A DNA stretch of 64,000 nucleotides, taken from positions 1 through 64,000 of the forward strand of contig CALVBS010000004.1 in the NCBI GenBank assembly GCA_944325865.1. Reading direction: 5' to 3'. The notes beneath the pieces were generated by a model. It made no database searches and had not been told where the DNA came from. It saw only the letters and a list, made by a program, of their open reading frames with translations. Source of the DNA: Candidatus Gastranaerophilales bacterium (lineage in GTDB: Bacteria > Cyanobacteriota > Vampirovibrionia > Gastranaerophilales > Gastranaerophilaceae). Position 1 is the stretch's first letter. Each line of letters opens with the position of its first letter. Shown piece by piece: positions 41,959-52,003 of this stretch. The position numbers and the translations under genes were made by a program.

Positions 41959-42192
41959 ATGTTAGACCAATTAACATTAATAAAGAAAATGCATTTTAGG
42001 AATTCCGAACTTATCTGTGAACTGAGCGATTTATCACAGACTCTGAAAGATTCTATGGAATACCATATGGATACAAATTCAGAATGTATCCATAATCTTG
42101 CTCTAATCCGCATTATTCATGACAAAATGCTGGAGTTACATAAAAAATACTTTGATATAGGAATACGGATTAACGAAATTCTTATGAAATAA
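41959..42192 (+). CDS. Small helical protein of unknown function
   Basis: This 77-residue protein (MLDQLTLIKKMHFRNSELIC and on) is all helical by eye, with no signal peptide. An ATAGGA site precedes the ATG at 41959; an upstream in-frame start would read through the promoter and is rejected. It has two cysteines and several histidines (HMDTNSECIH, IIHDKMLELHKKYF). Divergent pairing with an XRE gene might suggest a toxin/antitoxin or regulated effector, but nothing in the protein supports a specific activity. A terminator follows. Confidence 0.65.
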   Translation: MLDQLTLIKKMHFRNSELICELSDLSQTLKDSMEYHMDTNSECIHNLALIRIIHDKMLELHKKYFDIGIRINEILMK

Positions 42193-42230
42193 AAAGTGCC
42201 GCATCAGAACGAGAACGGCACTTTTATTTT
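42192..42230. terminator. Bidirectional intrinsic terminator
   Basis: AAAAGTGCCG and CGGCACTTTT form a 10-bp stem with a 14-nt loop, between the small helical gene and the convergent secreted-protein gene. Confidence 0.8.
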
Positions 42231-42245
42231 TATTATTTATACGAC

Positions 42246-43304
42246 CTATTTTTTTGCAGTTTTGTTAAGCGTTTCTACGTCATTGACTCTCATCGCAAAG
42301 TATGGAACCTGCTGGTCATATTCCTGTAAGAACATTACAAAAGTATCATCAAAATAGAATTTTCTAGGCTTATTTTCCTGAGGGAACAAAGCACATGTTT
42401 TCATTGCAATAATTGCTTCACTTTTCAACTTAACTCCTTCATTGTTCATTTTAAACTGAACAGTTTCAAGAGCTTTATCAATTTCTATATTAGTACCTTT
42501 AATACGCTTATGCGTCAACTGATTAAATTCCTGCTCTTTATAAAGATCAAGATTTGGCACTTTTAATTCATCTTTACTGCTAAATTCATAACTTCCTTCA
42601 TATTGAGCTTTTTTAATCATCATATCAGAATAGTATTTATCAAAGGTTTTGTCGTCATCAGTTCTGTAAAGATAAACAAGATCTTTTCCCTCAGTTCTTA
42701 TTGCTACTGCAAAATCATTTTTTGCGTTATAGAACAGAACTCTGAGCGTATTATCTAAATCAGCCTCAGAATCTTTATTAATTCCAAAGTATTCAACCTT
42801 TGTTCTGTTGCTGCCAAACTTATCGCTTTCAAGTTTTGAGAAAGCCTTTATAAATTTAAAATCTTTCTTTAACATTGCATAAGCAACATATTTACCTTCG
42901 TCTTTTGTCCAATCAATGGCATCAAGAACATCGCTTGTTTCGTTAAATTTTTCTTTGATAGCCTGTTCAATTTCCGCTCTCAATTCAGGAGAGGTTTCGC
43001 CAAATTTCGAGTAATACGAATCAGGCGAGATATAAGCCGCTTTAAATGATTGAGAGTTCAATTCTTTCACAAGCGGCGATTTGTAGCCTTCAAACTTTAC
43101 AGGCCCCTTGGTGAAATTATCCATTAACTCATTCCATGCCAGCTGGAATGTACCGACCCAAATTCTGTTTTGAGCCTGAGAAGGACATTTCATGGTAGGA
43201 ACAAGTGCAATAGTCTCTTCCTGCTTAGTCCACCAGAAAGCATTCGCTGATAATCCGCCGAAAAACAACAGTGCGGCAAACACCGATACTAAAATTTTCT
43301 TCAT
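42246..43304 (-). CDS. Secreted protein, possibly serpin-like
   Basis: This 352-residue protein has a signal peptide cleaved after about residue 22 (GGLSANA). Early residues include NRIWVGTFQLAWNELMD, and the last 60 residues read VKLKSEAIIAMKT, a proline-rich turn, then FYFDDTFVMFLQEYDQQVPYFAMRV. That order (S-E-A-x-x-A-M loop, F-x-F-D-x-x-F strand, then a hydrophobic strand ending in R-V) recalls the reactive-loop end of serpins, but the identity is too weak to claim. No catalytic motif is visible. It follows the DUF167 gene by 17 bases on the same strand. Confidence 0.65.
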   Translation of the reverse strand: MKKILVSVFAALLFFGGLSANAFWWTKQEETIALVPTMKCPSQAQNRIWVGTFQLAWNELMDNFTKGPVKFEGYKSPLVKELNSQSFKAAYISPDSYYSKFGETSPELRAEIEQAIKEKFNETSDVLDAIDWTKDEGKYVAYAMLKKDFKFIKAFSKLESDKFGSNRTKVEYFGINKDSEADLDNTLRVLFYNAKNDFAVAIRTEGKDLVYLYRTDDDKTFDKYYSDMMIKKAQYEGSYEFSSKDELKVPNLDLYKEQEFNQLTHKRIKGTNIEIDKALETVQFKMNNEGVKLKSEAIIAMKTCALFPQENKPRKFYFDDTFVMFLQEYDQQVPYFAMRVNDVETLNKTAKK

Positions 43305-43321
43305 TAAATTGCTCCTTTTCT

Positions 43322-43600
43322 CTAATGTAAAACACTGTTTATAAAATTTATCTTATCATTATCAAAAACTTTAATCAATAAAGTTTTTTCTTTTGAGGTC
43401 TCACCTTTTACAATCTCAATAGAACTTTTCGGAACTTTAAATGTTTTGGAAAGAAATTCAACAAGACATTTATTAGCCTTGCCGTCTATTGGCTGAGCCG
43501 TAATTTTTACTTTCACGCCATCTTCCGTTCGTATAATTTCATTTTTTGATGCGTTGGGTGAAATTTTCAGTTTTATGATAAGTCCTTCTTCTCTTGCCAT
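43322..43600 (-). CDS. DUF167/YggU family protein
   Basis: This 92-residue protein has the short mixed alpha/beta pattern of the DUF167 (YggU) family. It reads LIIKLKISPNASKNEIIRTEDGVKVKITAQPIDGKANKCLVEFLSKTFKVPKSSIEIVKGETSKEKTLLI. The core K-V-x-P-x-A-x-x and P-x-x-G-x-A-N-x-x-L motifs are intact. Function is unknown in the family. It is divergent from the rel gene and upstream of the secreted protein gene. Confidence 0.87.
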   Translation of the reverse strand: MAREEGLIIKLKISPNASKNEIIRTEDGVKVKITAQPIDGKANKCLVEFLSKTFKVPKSSIEIVKGETSKEKTLLIKVFDNDKINFINSVLH

Positions 43601-43673
43601 CGGTAATCCTTATGAATGAAATTTGTTGAATTTTCTTGAAAAAAACATTTAAAATTCGTATTATGATTATACC

Positions 43674-45902
43674 ATGTCCGAAAATTTATTTAACGAAATA
43701 AAACGTACACTCATAGAACAAAACAGAAGCGAAGAAGACATAAAACAGATAGAAAAGGCATTTCTGTTTGCACAAAAGCTTCATGAAGGACAATATCGGG
43801 TTTCAGAGGAACCTTATATAATCCACCCTGTTGAAGTTGCCAAAATTCTGATTAATTTAAAAGTTGACACACACACTATTATGGCAGCATTTTTGCACGA
43901 CATACTGGAGGATACGGACACAAAGCCGGAGGAAATCAAAGAATTATTCGGAGATGATGTTTTAACACTTGTACAGGGGGTTACAAAACTAGGGAAACTT
44001 CAATTTAAATCAAAAGAAGAACGTCAGGCCGAAAATTTCAGACGTTTATTCATTGCAATGGCGAATGATATAAGAATTATTTTCCTGAAACTTGCTGACA
44101 GACTGCATAATATGCGAACTCTTAACTTTATGGCGGCACCGAAACAACAGAAAATTGCACGTGAAACTTTAGACATCTTTGCCCCTCTTGCAAACCGTTT
44201 AGGTATTGGTAAAATCAAAACAGAACTTGAAGATTTGGCTCTTCGTTACCTTGAACCCGACAAATATTTTGAAATTGCACAACTAGTATCCCAAACAAAA
44301 GCCGAACGTGAAATGACAGTTCAACTTTTGATTGACAAAATTTCAAAAGATGTTAAAAAGAGCGGGATTAATGCTCAAATAACAGGACGTGCCAAGCACT
44401 ATTACAGCATTTATGCCAAAATGAAACGTTTGAATATCGCATTCCATGAACTTTATGACATAACGGCTGTTCGTGTAATTGTTGATACCGAAAAAGAATG
44501 TTATGAAGTTCTGGGGCTGATTCATTCACAATTCAAACCGATACCGGGAAGATTTAAAGATTACATAGCTATGCCTAAAGGCAATATGTACCAGTCTCTT
44601 CATACATCGGTAATCGGGCCTCGATCAAAACCGCTTGAAGTTCAGATTAGAACATGGGAAATGCATGAAGTCGCAGAATATGGTGTTGCCGCACACTGGC
44701 GTTACAAAGAAAAAGGTTCGCAAAAAGCAGACAATCCTGCAGATTTAAAATTTTCCTGGATGAGAAAACTTGTCGAATACGACAAGGATATGACCTCTGC
44801 AGAAGACTATGTAAACTCGGTTAAACTGGACTTATTTTCAGATCAGGTCTTTGCTTTCACTCCGAACGGGGATGTTCTGGACTTACCGCGTAACGCTACC
44901 CCTGTTGACTTTGCATACCGTATTCACTCCGATGTAGGCAACAGAACAGTCGGGGCATTAATTAACGGCCGAATTGCCCAACTTGATACAAAATTAAACA
45001 ACGGAGATATCGTTGAAATTTTAACCTCGAAAACCCCTGCCCCGCGTCTGGATTGGCTGAATTTTGTTGTAACAAAACAGGCATCTTCTAAAATAAAACA
45101 GTGGTTTAAGAAAAATAACCGCGAAAGCCATATTGAAGTCGGTAAAACGAATCTGGAACACGAATTGACAAAAGCCGTATTCGATGAATACACAAAACAG
45201 GGTGAATTTGAAAAAGTTGCAAAAGTAATGAACTATCAAAGTTCGGAAGACCTTTTTGCAGCACTGGGATACGGAGAAACAACCGTTAATAAAGTCTTAA
45301 ATAAACTCAAAAAACCGCAGGAAAATAAGATTCCTGAAGCTGCATTCCACACTTCTAAACGGAAAAAATCAGAAAAGGACATTGTGGGTCTTGAAGGGCT
45401 TATGTATTCGTTTGCCAGATGCTGTTCTCCTATTCCGGGAGAACCGATTGTAGGAGTCGTAACCCGCTCAAAAGGAGTTACTGTCCACAGAATAGACTGT
45501 AAAACTCTTGAAAATGTCCAGCCGGAAAGACTTCTTGATATTCACTGGTCCGGTCAGAACGTAAATAAAACATATGCAACAACAATCAGAGTTGAAACAG
45601 GTGAAAAATTAGGTTTACTCAAAGATATCATAGCTGCAGTATCCGACAATAATATAAATATTAATTATGCAAACGTAAAATCAAAAAATAACAGAATAGG
45701 TGTTATTGAACTCGGTATTGAACTTGATAATGTTGAAACACTTAAGAAAGTTATTAACTGCATACAGGCAATACCTGACGTATTCAGTGTAAAAAGAATA
45801 CAAACTTCCTACTCTCATATTCCAAACCCTCCGCAGAGAAATAATAAAAACCCTCATCGCGGCAAAAATGGTCAGAAAAGAAATAGCAAACCTAATTCGT
45901 AA
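43674..45902 (+). CDS. rel: Bifunctional (p)ppGpp synthetase/hydrolase (Rel/SpoT)
   Basis: This long RelA/SpoT homologue of 742 residues makes and degrades the alarmone (p)ppGpp. The HD hydrolase domain carries EEPYIIHPVEVAKIL and AAFLHDILEDT (about 70-80) with intact metal-binding residues. The synthetase domain has the GRAKHYYSIYAKM, YDITAVRVIV and NMYQSLHTSV motifs, then LEVQIRT (about 235-340). A TGS domain follows (VFAFTPNGDVLDLPRNATPVDFAYRIHSDVG, about 395-455). After a helical region, the zinc-finger-like RCCSPIPGEPIVG and a C-terminal ACT domain complete it. Both activities look intact. The tail is short, basic and Asn-rich. The gene is single. Confidence 0.96.
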   Translation: MSENLFNEIKRTLIEQNRSEEDIKQIEKAFLFAQKLHEGQYRVSEEPYIIHPVEVAKILINLKVDTHTIMAAFLHDILEDTDTKPEEIKELFGDDVLTLVQGVTKLGKLQFKSKEERQAENFRRLFIAMANDIRIIFLKLADRLHNMRTLNFMAAPKQQKIARETLDIFAPLANRLGIGKIKTELEDLALRYLEPDKYFEIAQLVSQTKAEREMTVQLLIDKISKDVKKSGINAQITGRAKHYYSIYAKMKRLNIAFHELYDITAVRVIVDTEKECYEVLGLIHSQFKPIPGRFKDYIAMPKGNMYQSLHTSVIGPRSKPLEVQIRTWEMHEVAEYGVAAHWRYKEKGSQKADNPADLKFSWMRKLVEYDKDMTSAEDYVNSVKLDLFSDQVFAFTPNGDVLDLPRNATPVDFAYRIHSDVGNRTVGALINGRIAQLDTKLNNGDIVEILTSKTPAPRLDWLNFVVTKQASSKIKQWFKKNNRESHIEVGKTNLEHELTKAVFDEYTKQGEFEKVAKVMNYQSSEDLFAALGYGETTVNKVLNKLKKPQENKIPEAAFHTSKRKKSEKDIVGLEGLMYSFARCCSPIPGEPIVGVVTRSKGVTVHRIDCKTLENVQPERLLDIHWSGQNVNKTYATTIRVETGEKLGLLKDIIAAVSDNNININYANVKSKNNRIGVIELGIELDNVETLKKVINCIQAIPDVFSVKRIQTSYSHIPNPPQRNNKNPHRGKNGQKRNSKPNS

Positions 45903-45982
45903 CATTATGTAAAAATCCGGCAAAAATATCTAAAGTTTTTTCCATGACTCTCCGATTTATATTTTGTAGAGGTTAGATACAA

Positions 45983-47734
45983 ATGTTTGATAATTACTAT
46001 ACAAAATATAAAGATGCGAAATATTTCATTAATGAAAAGACTGCAGAAGAGATTTGTCAAAAGCTTTTAAATGACGTCAAAAATAAAAATATGACGGCAG
46101 AAAAGTATGCATACCTTTCAAAAGCTTATACATATATGCAGGACGACAAACATGCCCTTGAAACAGCAAAAATGGCAGTAAGGCTGGATAAAACTTATGC
46201 TTACGGATATATCAGGCTTGCTTTTACATACGGCAGGCTCGGAAAAAGAAAAGAAGCCGAAAATGCTGCTGTAATTGCAGAACGACTTGGTGCAGACAAC
46301 TGGTTTATATGTGCATTTTTAATAAATATTTTTGCATGGCTTGACGAATATGAAAAGGCAGAATGCTACCTTAACAAGATTGAAAGTTTAAATATTGAAA
46401 CACCTGATTATTATTATTCTCTCGGATTTTCTTTCGGATGCCCGCAGATAAAAGAGTATGAAAAAGCAGTTTATTATTTTAAAAAGGCAGAAGAAAAAGG
46501 CTACAAAAATTATTACGATCTAATTTATAAAATGATGTTAATTTTTGGAAAACTCTGTGATAGTGAGAACACTGAAATTTATCTCAATAAATGTCTTGAA
46601 TATGGTGAAACCGAAGATTTGCTTGAAAGAAAAATCCAGCTTGCGTTATACAAAGAAACTCCGGAAGAAGTTATTAATGATATACGACATTTTTACAGAC
46701 TAACAGAAGATAAACAACAAGCTCTGATTTACCTTGCAAAAGCCTCCCAGCAAAAGGGAGAACCTAAAAAAGCGTTAAAATATCTTCAGTTTGCACAATA
46801 CTCCACGGAGCCTACCCTGTTTTTGTTCTATCAAATGGCAGTTTTATATGAATTACAAAGTGATTTCAAAAATGCAGTTATATGTTATAAAAAGGCATTA
46901 AAATTTGATAAAAACGATGAAGATATACTTCTGGGGTTATCATATTGCTATTCAAATCTCAAAGAAAATGAACTAGCTGAACTCTATGTTGATAAAGTCC
47001 TGCTTCTTGAGCCTGATGAACCTTATCCTTACTATAGAAAAGGCAACCTTTGCTGTGATTTGAAAAGATACGATGAAGCCGCAGAATTTTATAAAAAAGC
47101 ACTTGAATTAGACCCTTCCGATGTAGATTATTACGGAAGTGTATCATATGCATATTCGAAAGTTGAAAAATATGATTTGTCCCTTGAATATGCAAACAGA
47201 GGAATTATGGTAAACAAAAACGATTGTTATGTCCATTTTAGAAAAGGCTGGGCATTACAGGAACTCGGTAAGTATGATTCCGCAATAAAAGCATACCAAA
47301 ATTGTATTGACTGCAATGAATCATATGTTGATGCATATGCAAATATATCTTATTGTTATTCAAAAATGGGTGAAATGAAAAAATCTATGATTTATGCAAA
47401 CAAAGCAATTCTGGTAAATAAAGACTATGCTTACGCTCATTATAGGAAAGCATGGGGTTTACATTATCTTGGACAGTTTGAAGAAGCCAAAGAATCTTAC
47501 GAAACAGCACTTGAACTCGATCCAACAGATCAATACAGCTACATAGGACTTGCAGCAACAAGTCTCGATTTACGAGAATCAATGGATGCATTAAAAGCCG
47601 CTAATAAAGCCATTATGCTGGATAGGAACTGCGGAGAAGCCTACTATTTTAAAGGTCTGGCTTTGAGTTATCTGGGAAAACTGAAAGAAGCCCAAATCTC
47701 ATATGCTAAGGCTGCATCTCTTGGATACTCTTAG
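45983..47734 (+). CDS. Tetratricopeptide-repeat protein
   Basis: This 583-residue protein is a chain of about 15 tetratricopeptide repeats without signal peptide or other domain. Typical units include AYGYIRLAFTYGRLGKRKEAENAAVIAERLG, DEPYPYYRKGNLCCDLKRYDEAAEFYKKALELDPSD and DYAYAHYRKAWGLHYLGQFEEAKESYETALELDPTD. TPR proteins act as docking scaffolds; the partner here is unknown. The 3' end overlaps the convergent comEC stop by 29 bases. GAGGTT precedes the ATG. Confidence 0.9.
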   Translation: MFDNYYTKYKDAKYFINEKTAEEICQKLLNDVKNKNMTAEKYAYLSKAYTYMQDDKHALETAKMAVRLDKTYAYGYIRLAFTYGRLGKRKEAENAAVIAERLGADNWFICAFLINIFAWLDEYEKAECYLNKIESLNIETPDYYYSLGFSFGCPQIKEYEKAVYYFKKAEEKGYKNYYDLIYKMMLIFGKLCDSENTEIYLNKCLEYGETEDLLERKIQLALYKETPEEVINDIRHFYRLTEDKQQALIYLAKASQQKGEPKKALKYLQFAQYSTEPTLFLFYQMAVLYELQSDFKNAVICYKKALKFDKNDEDILLGLSYCYSNLKENELAELYVDKVLLLEPDEPYPYYRKGNLCCDLKRYDEAAEFYKKALELDPSDVDYYGSVSYAYSKVEKYDLSLEYANRGIMVNKNDCYVHFRKGWALQELGKYDSAIKAYQNCIDCNESYVDAYANISYCYSKMGEMKKSMIYANKAILVNKDYAYAHYRKAWGLHYLGQFEEAKESYETALELDPTDQYSYIGLAATSLDLRESMDALKAANKAIMLDRNCGEAYYFKGLALSYLGKLKEAQISYAKAASLGYS

Positions 47735-50108
47735 AAAAATCTTCAACATATTTATGCTTATCCCTGCTGTATGTGTAAATATCATATTTTTCACCGTTTG
47801 AAACAATTTTAACGGAATGATTAATATCTGTTCTGTAAGTTCTAGTATTTCTTAGAGTATCAAGTGTGCCCTTTCGCGGATGCCCGAAAGAATTTCTGCC
47901 TGTAGATATTATTGAAATATCCGGCGTAAGATGCTCAAGCATTGCTCTGTCCGTTACATTCTTTGCACCGTGGTGGCCTACTTTAAATATTTCAATATTA
48001 TGCGGAATATCAGATTTAACCTGATTGAAGGCTTCAACACCCGCATCACCAGTAAACAACATATCAAAATCTTTGTAAGACAGTAATGTTATTATTGAAT
48101 TTTCATTATCATTCTTACATTCCGCTTTGTAAGTCTTTAGTTTAAAATCATCGCCTTCCGAATATATTACATCGTTATTTTTTGCCAGACTTGAGTCAAT
48201 ATTTTGTGTCTTAAGCGTTTTATAGATTTTAACTGAGGTATAAGCTCTACTGTCATAAGAGTTTATATAAACATGATTGATATTAAGATTTTCCATTAAA
48301 TCTACAGCACCGCCCGAATGATCGTTATCAAAGTGAGTAATGATTATGCCTTCTATATTTTTAATCCCTCTGTCTTTTAAATATTTGAGAATAATAATCT
48401 TTGCCTGAGAAGAACTGCCCTTATATCCTGATTTGCCGGTATCAATTATAAAATATTTATTTTTAGGGGATTTTATCAGAAATGCATCTGCATTTTGAAC
48501 ATCAAATGTAATAATCTCAACATTTTTGGACGGAATATTTATAAGCGAAATTAATAATATTAAAAGAAGTGCACCAGCTGCAATAATTATTCGTTTTGAA
48601 AATTCCGTCTTGAATGAATATGTTATTAAAAGAATAATTAAATAATAAATCAAAATTTGAATAATTGACGGATGTGTAGTTGTAATACTTGCATATGGTA
48701 AATTTGAAAATAAATCCGATATCCATACCAAAATATCAAGAAAATACTTTAATACAAAATCACTAACTGCACATACAAAATTTGCAATCGGTGTAATTAT
48801 GGCAAGAACGGAACTTACAAAACCACCGAAACTTATTATACTTAAAAATGGCATTGTAGCAATATTTGCAAATACAGAATACGACGAAAAAGTATTAAAA
48901 TAGAACATCTGTATTGGAGCAACCCAGATTTGTGCAACTAAAGGAATAAGTACACCTGCACTCAGCCAGGCAGGAATTTTAGTATCATTCAGTCTGGCTG
49001 TTACGGCACTTGCCGTTGTAAGAAGCCCGAAGGTTACAAGAAAAGAAAGCTGAAAGCCTACATCATTTATATACGCCGGATTATATATAAGCATCAGCAT
49101 TGCGACAAGAGCAAGAAGAGCAACACTGTGTGCATCCCTGTCAATTAATTTTCCAGCAAGAATAAATAAAAGCATAAGAGCCGCTCTGATTAGAGAAGGT
49201 CCGAGTCCTGTCATCAATGTATATAAAACAATAACAAACATACCGCTGATTACGGTTATTTTAAAAGGAACTCTCAAACGCCTTAAAATGAAAAACCAGA
49301 ATCCATACACAAATGCAACATTCATTCCTGATGCTGCAAGAATATGCAATAAACCTGAATTTACAAAAGAAGCTTTTATGTAATCCGGTGGAGCGACAGC
49401 ATCATCCCCGAAAACAATTCCGCCAAGAATTTCAATATTAGGGCTTTTCAAATATTGTGAATGTGTTTTTAAAATTCTATTTCGAACATTGTTAAGCCCC
49501 TGTAAAAATTTCCACTTGAAAGGCATTTCTCCGGATATTTCGCTGCAATCAGACTTTTCCGCGTAAAATACAGTATAAGCTTTGTAATTTCTCAAATATT
49601 TTGCATAATCAAACTGTGATGGATTTGTAGCCATAAATGGCTGTCTGAGTTTACCTTTGATTAAATATTTATCTCCTATATTAAAATTCTCAAACCCGCC
49701 ATTTTCATCAGTAAGGGTTACAAAAGTTTTTCCGCTTACCGGTTTCTCATCTATACTTTCGACACCAAAGAAAAACTTTACCCTATCAAAAGAATTTCCT
49801 GTAGGAATAGAAAGGATTCTTCCGCTTATAACCGCATCAACAGGTGCAAGTTCAGTCAGAGCATCCGTAGATTTTATTCTAAAATAAGAGTTAAAAAATC
49901 CGAAATAGAAAATAAACATCCAGAAAAGAACATATTTATAAGAAATGTACTTTTTAAAAAGTATAAATAAAACCAATAAGGAAAAAACTACCGACGCCTG
50001 TATCGCACAATCATTGAAATATGCCATTATCCCCAGCATAAATATCAGTGCCGTAATAAACATAATTGCATTTTTATTTTGTAAAAAGCAAATAATACGT
50101 TCTCTCAC
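47706..50108 (-). CDS. comEC: ComEC/Rec2 family DNA uptake channel protein
   Basis: This 800-residue membrane protein carries single-stranded DNA through the inner membrane during natural transformation. Early hydrophobic helices and a DUF4131-type soluble domain (about 60-190) are followed by the Competence domain with about ten membrane helices (GLLHILAASGMNVAFVYGFWF near 230-250). A C-terminal metallo-beta-lactamase domain carries FLIDTGKSGYKGSSS, IITHFDNDHSGG, FTGDAG and KVGHHGAKN. Length is usual. Together with prepilin-like genes and a PilB-like gene it points to possible competence, but no complete pilus operon is seen here. It is the last gene of a four-gene leftward operon. Confidence 0.93.
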   Translation of the reverse strand: MRERIICFLQNKNAIMFITALIFMLGIMAYFNDCAIQASVVFSLLVLFILFKKYISYKYVLFWMFIFYFGFFNSYFRIKSTDALTELAPVDAVISGRILSIPTGNSFDRVKFFFGVESIDEKPVSGKTFVTLTDENGGFENFNIGDKYLIKGKLRQPFMATNPSQFDYAKYLRNYKAYTVFYAEKSDCSEISGEMPFKWKFLQGLNNVRNRILKTHSQYLKSPNIEILGGIVFGDDAVAPPDYIKASFVNSGLLHILAASGMNVAFVYGFWFFILRRLRVPFKITVISGMFVIVLYTLMTGLGPSLIRAALMLLFILAGKLIDRDAHSVALLALVAMLMLIYNPAYINDVGFQLSFLVTFGLLTTASAVTARLNDTKIPAWLSAGVLIPLVAQIWVAPIQMFYFNTFSSYSVFANIATMPFLSIISFGGFVSSVLAIITPIANFVCAVSDFVLKYFLDILVWISDLFSNLPYASITTTHPSIIQILIYYLIILLITYSFKTEFSKRIIIAAGALLLILLISLINIPSKNVEIITFDVQNADAFLIKSPKNKYFIIDTGKSGYKGSSSQAKIIILKYLKDRGIKNIEGIIITHFDNDHSGGAVDLMENLNINHVYINSYDSRAYTSVKIYKTLKTQNIDSSLAKNNDVIYSEGDDFKLKTYKAECKNDNENSIITLLSYKDFDMLFTGDAGVEAFNQVKSDIPHNIEIFKVGHHGAKNVTDRAMLEHLTPDISIISTGRNSFGHPRKGTLDTLRNTRTYRTDINHSVKIVSNGEKYDIYTYSRDKHKYVEDFSKSIQEMQP

Positions 50109-50134
50109 AGATTTATGCTAGCATGAATAAGAGG

Positions 50135-52003
50135 TTATTTAAATATTAAGGTGTTTTTCTTTTTCTGTGAAGGCAAAAGTTTTGGCTGTGGAGCTGCAGC
50201 TTCAGGAATTATCACTTCCGGCTGTCGCAGTTCGGAAGCCGACGGCTGAGAAGCATATTTAAAAACTCTCGTCGCTATAGCATTAATATACTTGTCATCA
50301 AGATGTGCAAAATCAAACAATATAACACCGTTTATATCAAGTTTTCTAGTCTCATGAATTTCTCTTATTAAGTCTTCCTCACTTCCGCCCATGAAAGTTA
50401 CAAACAATCCTGCAAACAAATCCGTATTAGCAGATTTATGGGACATAACTTCTGTAAGCATTGCATTTAAAGTTTTTGCATTACACGTCAAAAACAGCGG
50501 AGTAAAGCCTTTAATATAATTATTCACTGACCAGGTCTGCCAATCCTGCAATTTAAGCTTCAAAGCAGCATCTCTGTCCGGAAAAATAACAGCACTTACA
50601 TAAATATTTTTAGATTCACCGAGTTTTCCGATTCTTTGAACAAATTCCGTAATTTTTTGTCTTCTGTAATTATTCCATTGCAGCCAAAGCGGATCTTTTA
50701 ATGTAAGTTCTACCGGATCTTTGCCGTAAAGCGAATAAAATTCATTTCTTGCGTACTCTGTGTAACCCCAGTTACTATAAGGCGAGTATGAAATAGCATG
50801 CGGATACCGGATATAATCAAGATTTATGCCGTCAGGTTTGTATGTGGTAATAATCTCAGACAACAGCTGGTATAAAAAGTCTTGAACTTCAGGATTCGCA
50901 GGATCAATAAAGAAACCGTTATGCTCCGATGCAGAAGGGGTCGGCATTGCAGACTCATAATTTGCACCCGTTTTATTTCCCCAGGCCGGCTTTACTGCAA
51001 GAATATTGGTAGGATTAGCATTAGGTTTTTGATTACCTACATAAAAAGTTTCAAACCAGATATGAACTTTAATATTATTTTTATGAGCTTCTCTAATCCA
51101 AATTTTCAAAGGATCAAAGCCTGCAAACTTTTCATTTTGTGCAATAAATCCATAACTTTGCATTGTTTTACTAGGAAAAATTGTACGACCATGAAAATAT
51201 GTTTCAATAAAAATGTTATCTATACCGGACTTTTTAATTTTTTTAATTGAATTAATAATTTCCTGCTCGCTCGTTTCTGTAGGTCGAAGCCAAACGCCCT
51301 TAAACTCTGTATTTTTATAAGGAATTACACTTTTTAAAGCCGTATTTGCAGATTTTATTGCAAGCTGTGAATATTTTTGAGCTTCATCGGGGTGTTTTTC
51401 AACTTTTTTCAAATAATTTTCAGCATCTTTAATATAAGAAAGCGGCGAATTAACATCATATTCAGGATTAACATTTTTGTAGTAATTAACCATATTTTTG
51501 GCCTCATTTATTTTATTTTGAGCCTCAAAAATATAACTGTCCGACGTTGTATATGTTGTAATAACTCCGGTCATCTGATCGTAATACACTTTTGTTCCAA
51601 CCGTAACATTAGAAGTAATCCAAGTTTTACCAAGTCCGTGCCCGCTTATAACAGCACCGTTTTCAGGAATAAATGAATCAGCCCCGCTTAATTCGGTAAC
51701 AGTATTACCTACAATAATAGCCTCCATACCAAATTCATTTGTGTGAGTTCTCTCTCCGTAGTCTTTTGTATAAAGAACCAGCTGATTTACCCCTCTTGAC
51801 CCAGGCAGATAACTTGCTGATTTATTTGAATTAGGTGTAGGATTAACTGCATCAACCACACGTTTTGAGTGACTGAACAATATTTCACCCTTCTTCATTG
51901 TATATGGTTCAAACATATTATCAGTATTATTAGCATAAGATTTCAGACTGCAAATAGTCATAAATGCCAAAAATATTAATAATAATATTGTTTTAAATTT
52001 CAT
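50135..52003 (-). CDS. Secreted glycoside-hydrolase-like protein (GHL10/DUF187)
   Basis: This 622-residue protein has a signal peptide (about residues 1-24). An N-terminal beta region includes SGADSFIPENGAVISGHGLGKTWI, and a charged helical linker spans about 155-230. A TIM-barrel domain of the GHL10 family (about 235-560) follows. KGVWLRPTETSEQEIINSIKKIKKSGIDNIFIETYFHGRTIF, then FDPLKIWIREAHKNNIKVHIWFETFYVG, is the classic start. PDGINLDYIRYP contains the proposed acid residues. A proline-rich tail ends the protein. GHL10 proteins are thought to cleave cell-wall or surface glycans. It starts at the TPR gene stop (TAATG overlap), so the two are translationally coupled. Confidence 0.9.
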   Translation of the reverse strand: MKFKTILLLIFLAFMTICSLKSYANNTDNMFEPYTMKKGEILFSHSKRVVDAVNPTPNSNKSASYLPGSRGVNQLVLYTKDYGERTHTNEFGMEAIIVGNTVTELSGADSFIPENGAVISGHGLGKTWITSNVTVGTKVYYDQMTGVITTYTTSDSYIFEAQNKINEAKNMVNYYKNVNPEYDVNSPLSYIKDAENYLKKVEKHPDEAQKYSQLAIKSANTALKSVIPYKNTEFKGVWLRPTETSEQEIINSIKKIKKSGIDNIFIETYFHGRTIFPSKTMQSYGFIAQNEKFAGFDPLKIWIREAHKNNIKVHIWFETFYVGNQKPNANPTNILAVKPAWGNKTGANYESAMPTPSASEHNGFFIDPANPEVQDFLYQLLSEIITTYKPDGINLDYIRYPHAISYSPYSNWGYTEYARNEFYSLYGKDPVELTLKDPLWLQWNNYRRQKITEFVQRIGKLGESKNIYVSAVIFPDRDAALKLKLQDWQTWSVNNYIKGFTPLFLTCNAKTLNAMLTEVMSHKSANTDLFAGLFVTFMGGSEEDLIREIHETRKLDINGVILFDFAHLDDKYINAIATRVFKYASQPSASELRQPEVIIPEAAAPQPKLLPSQKKKNTLIFK

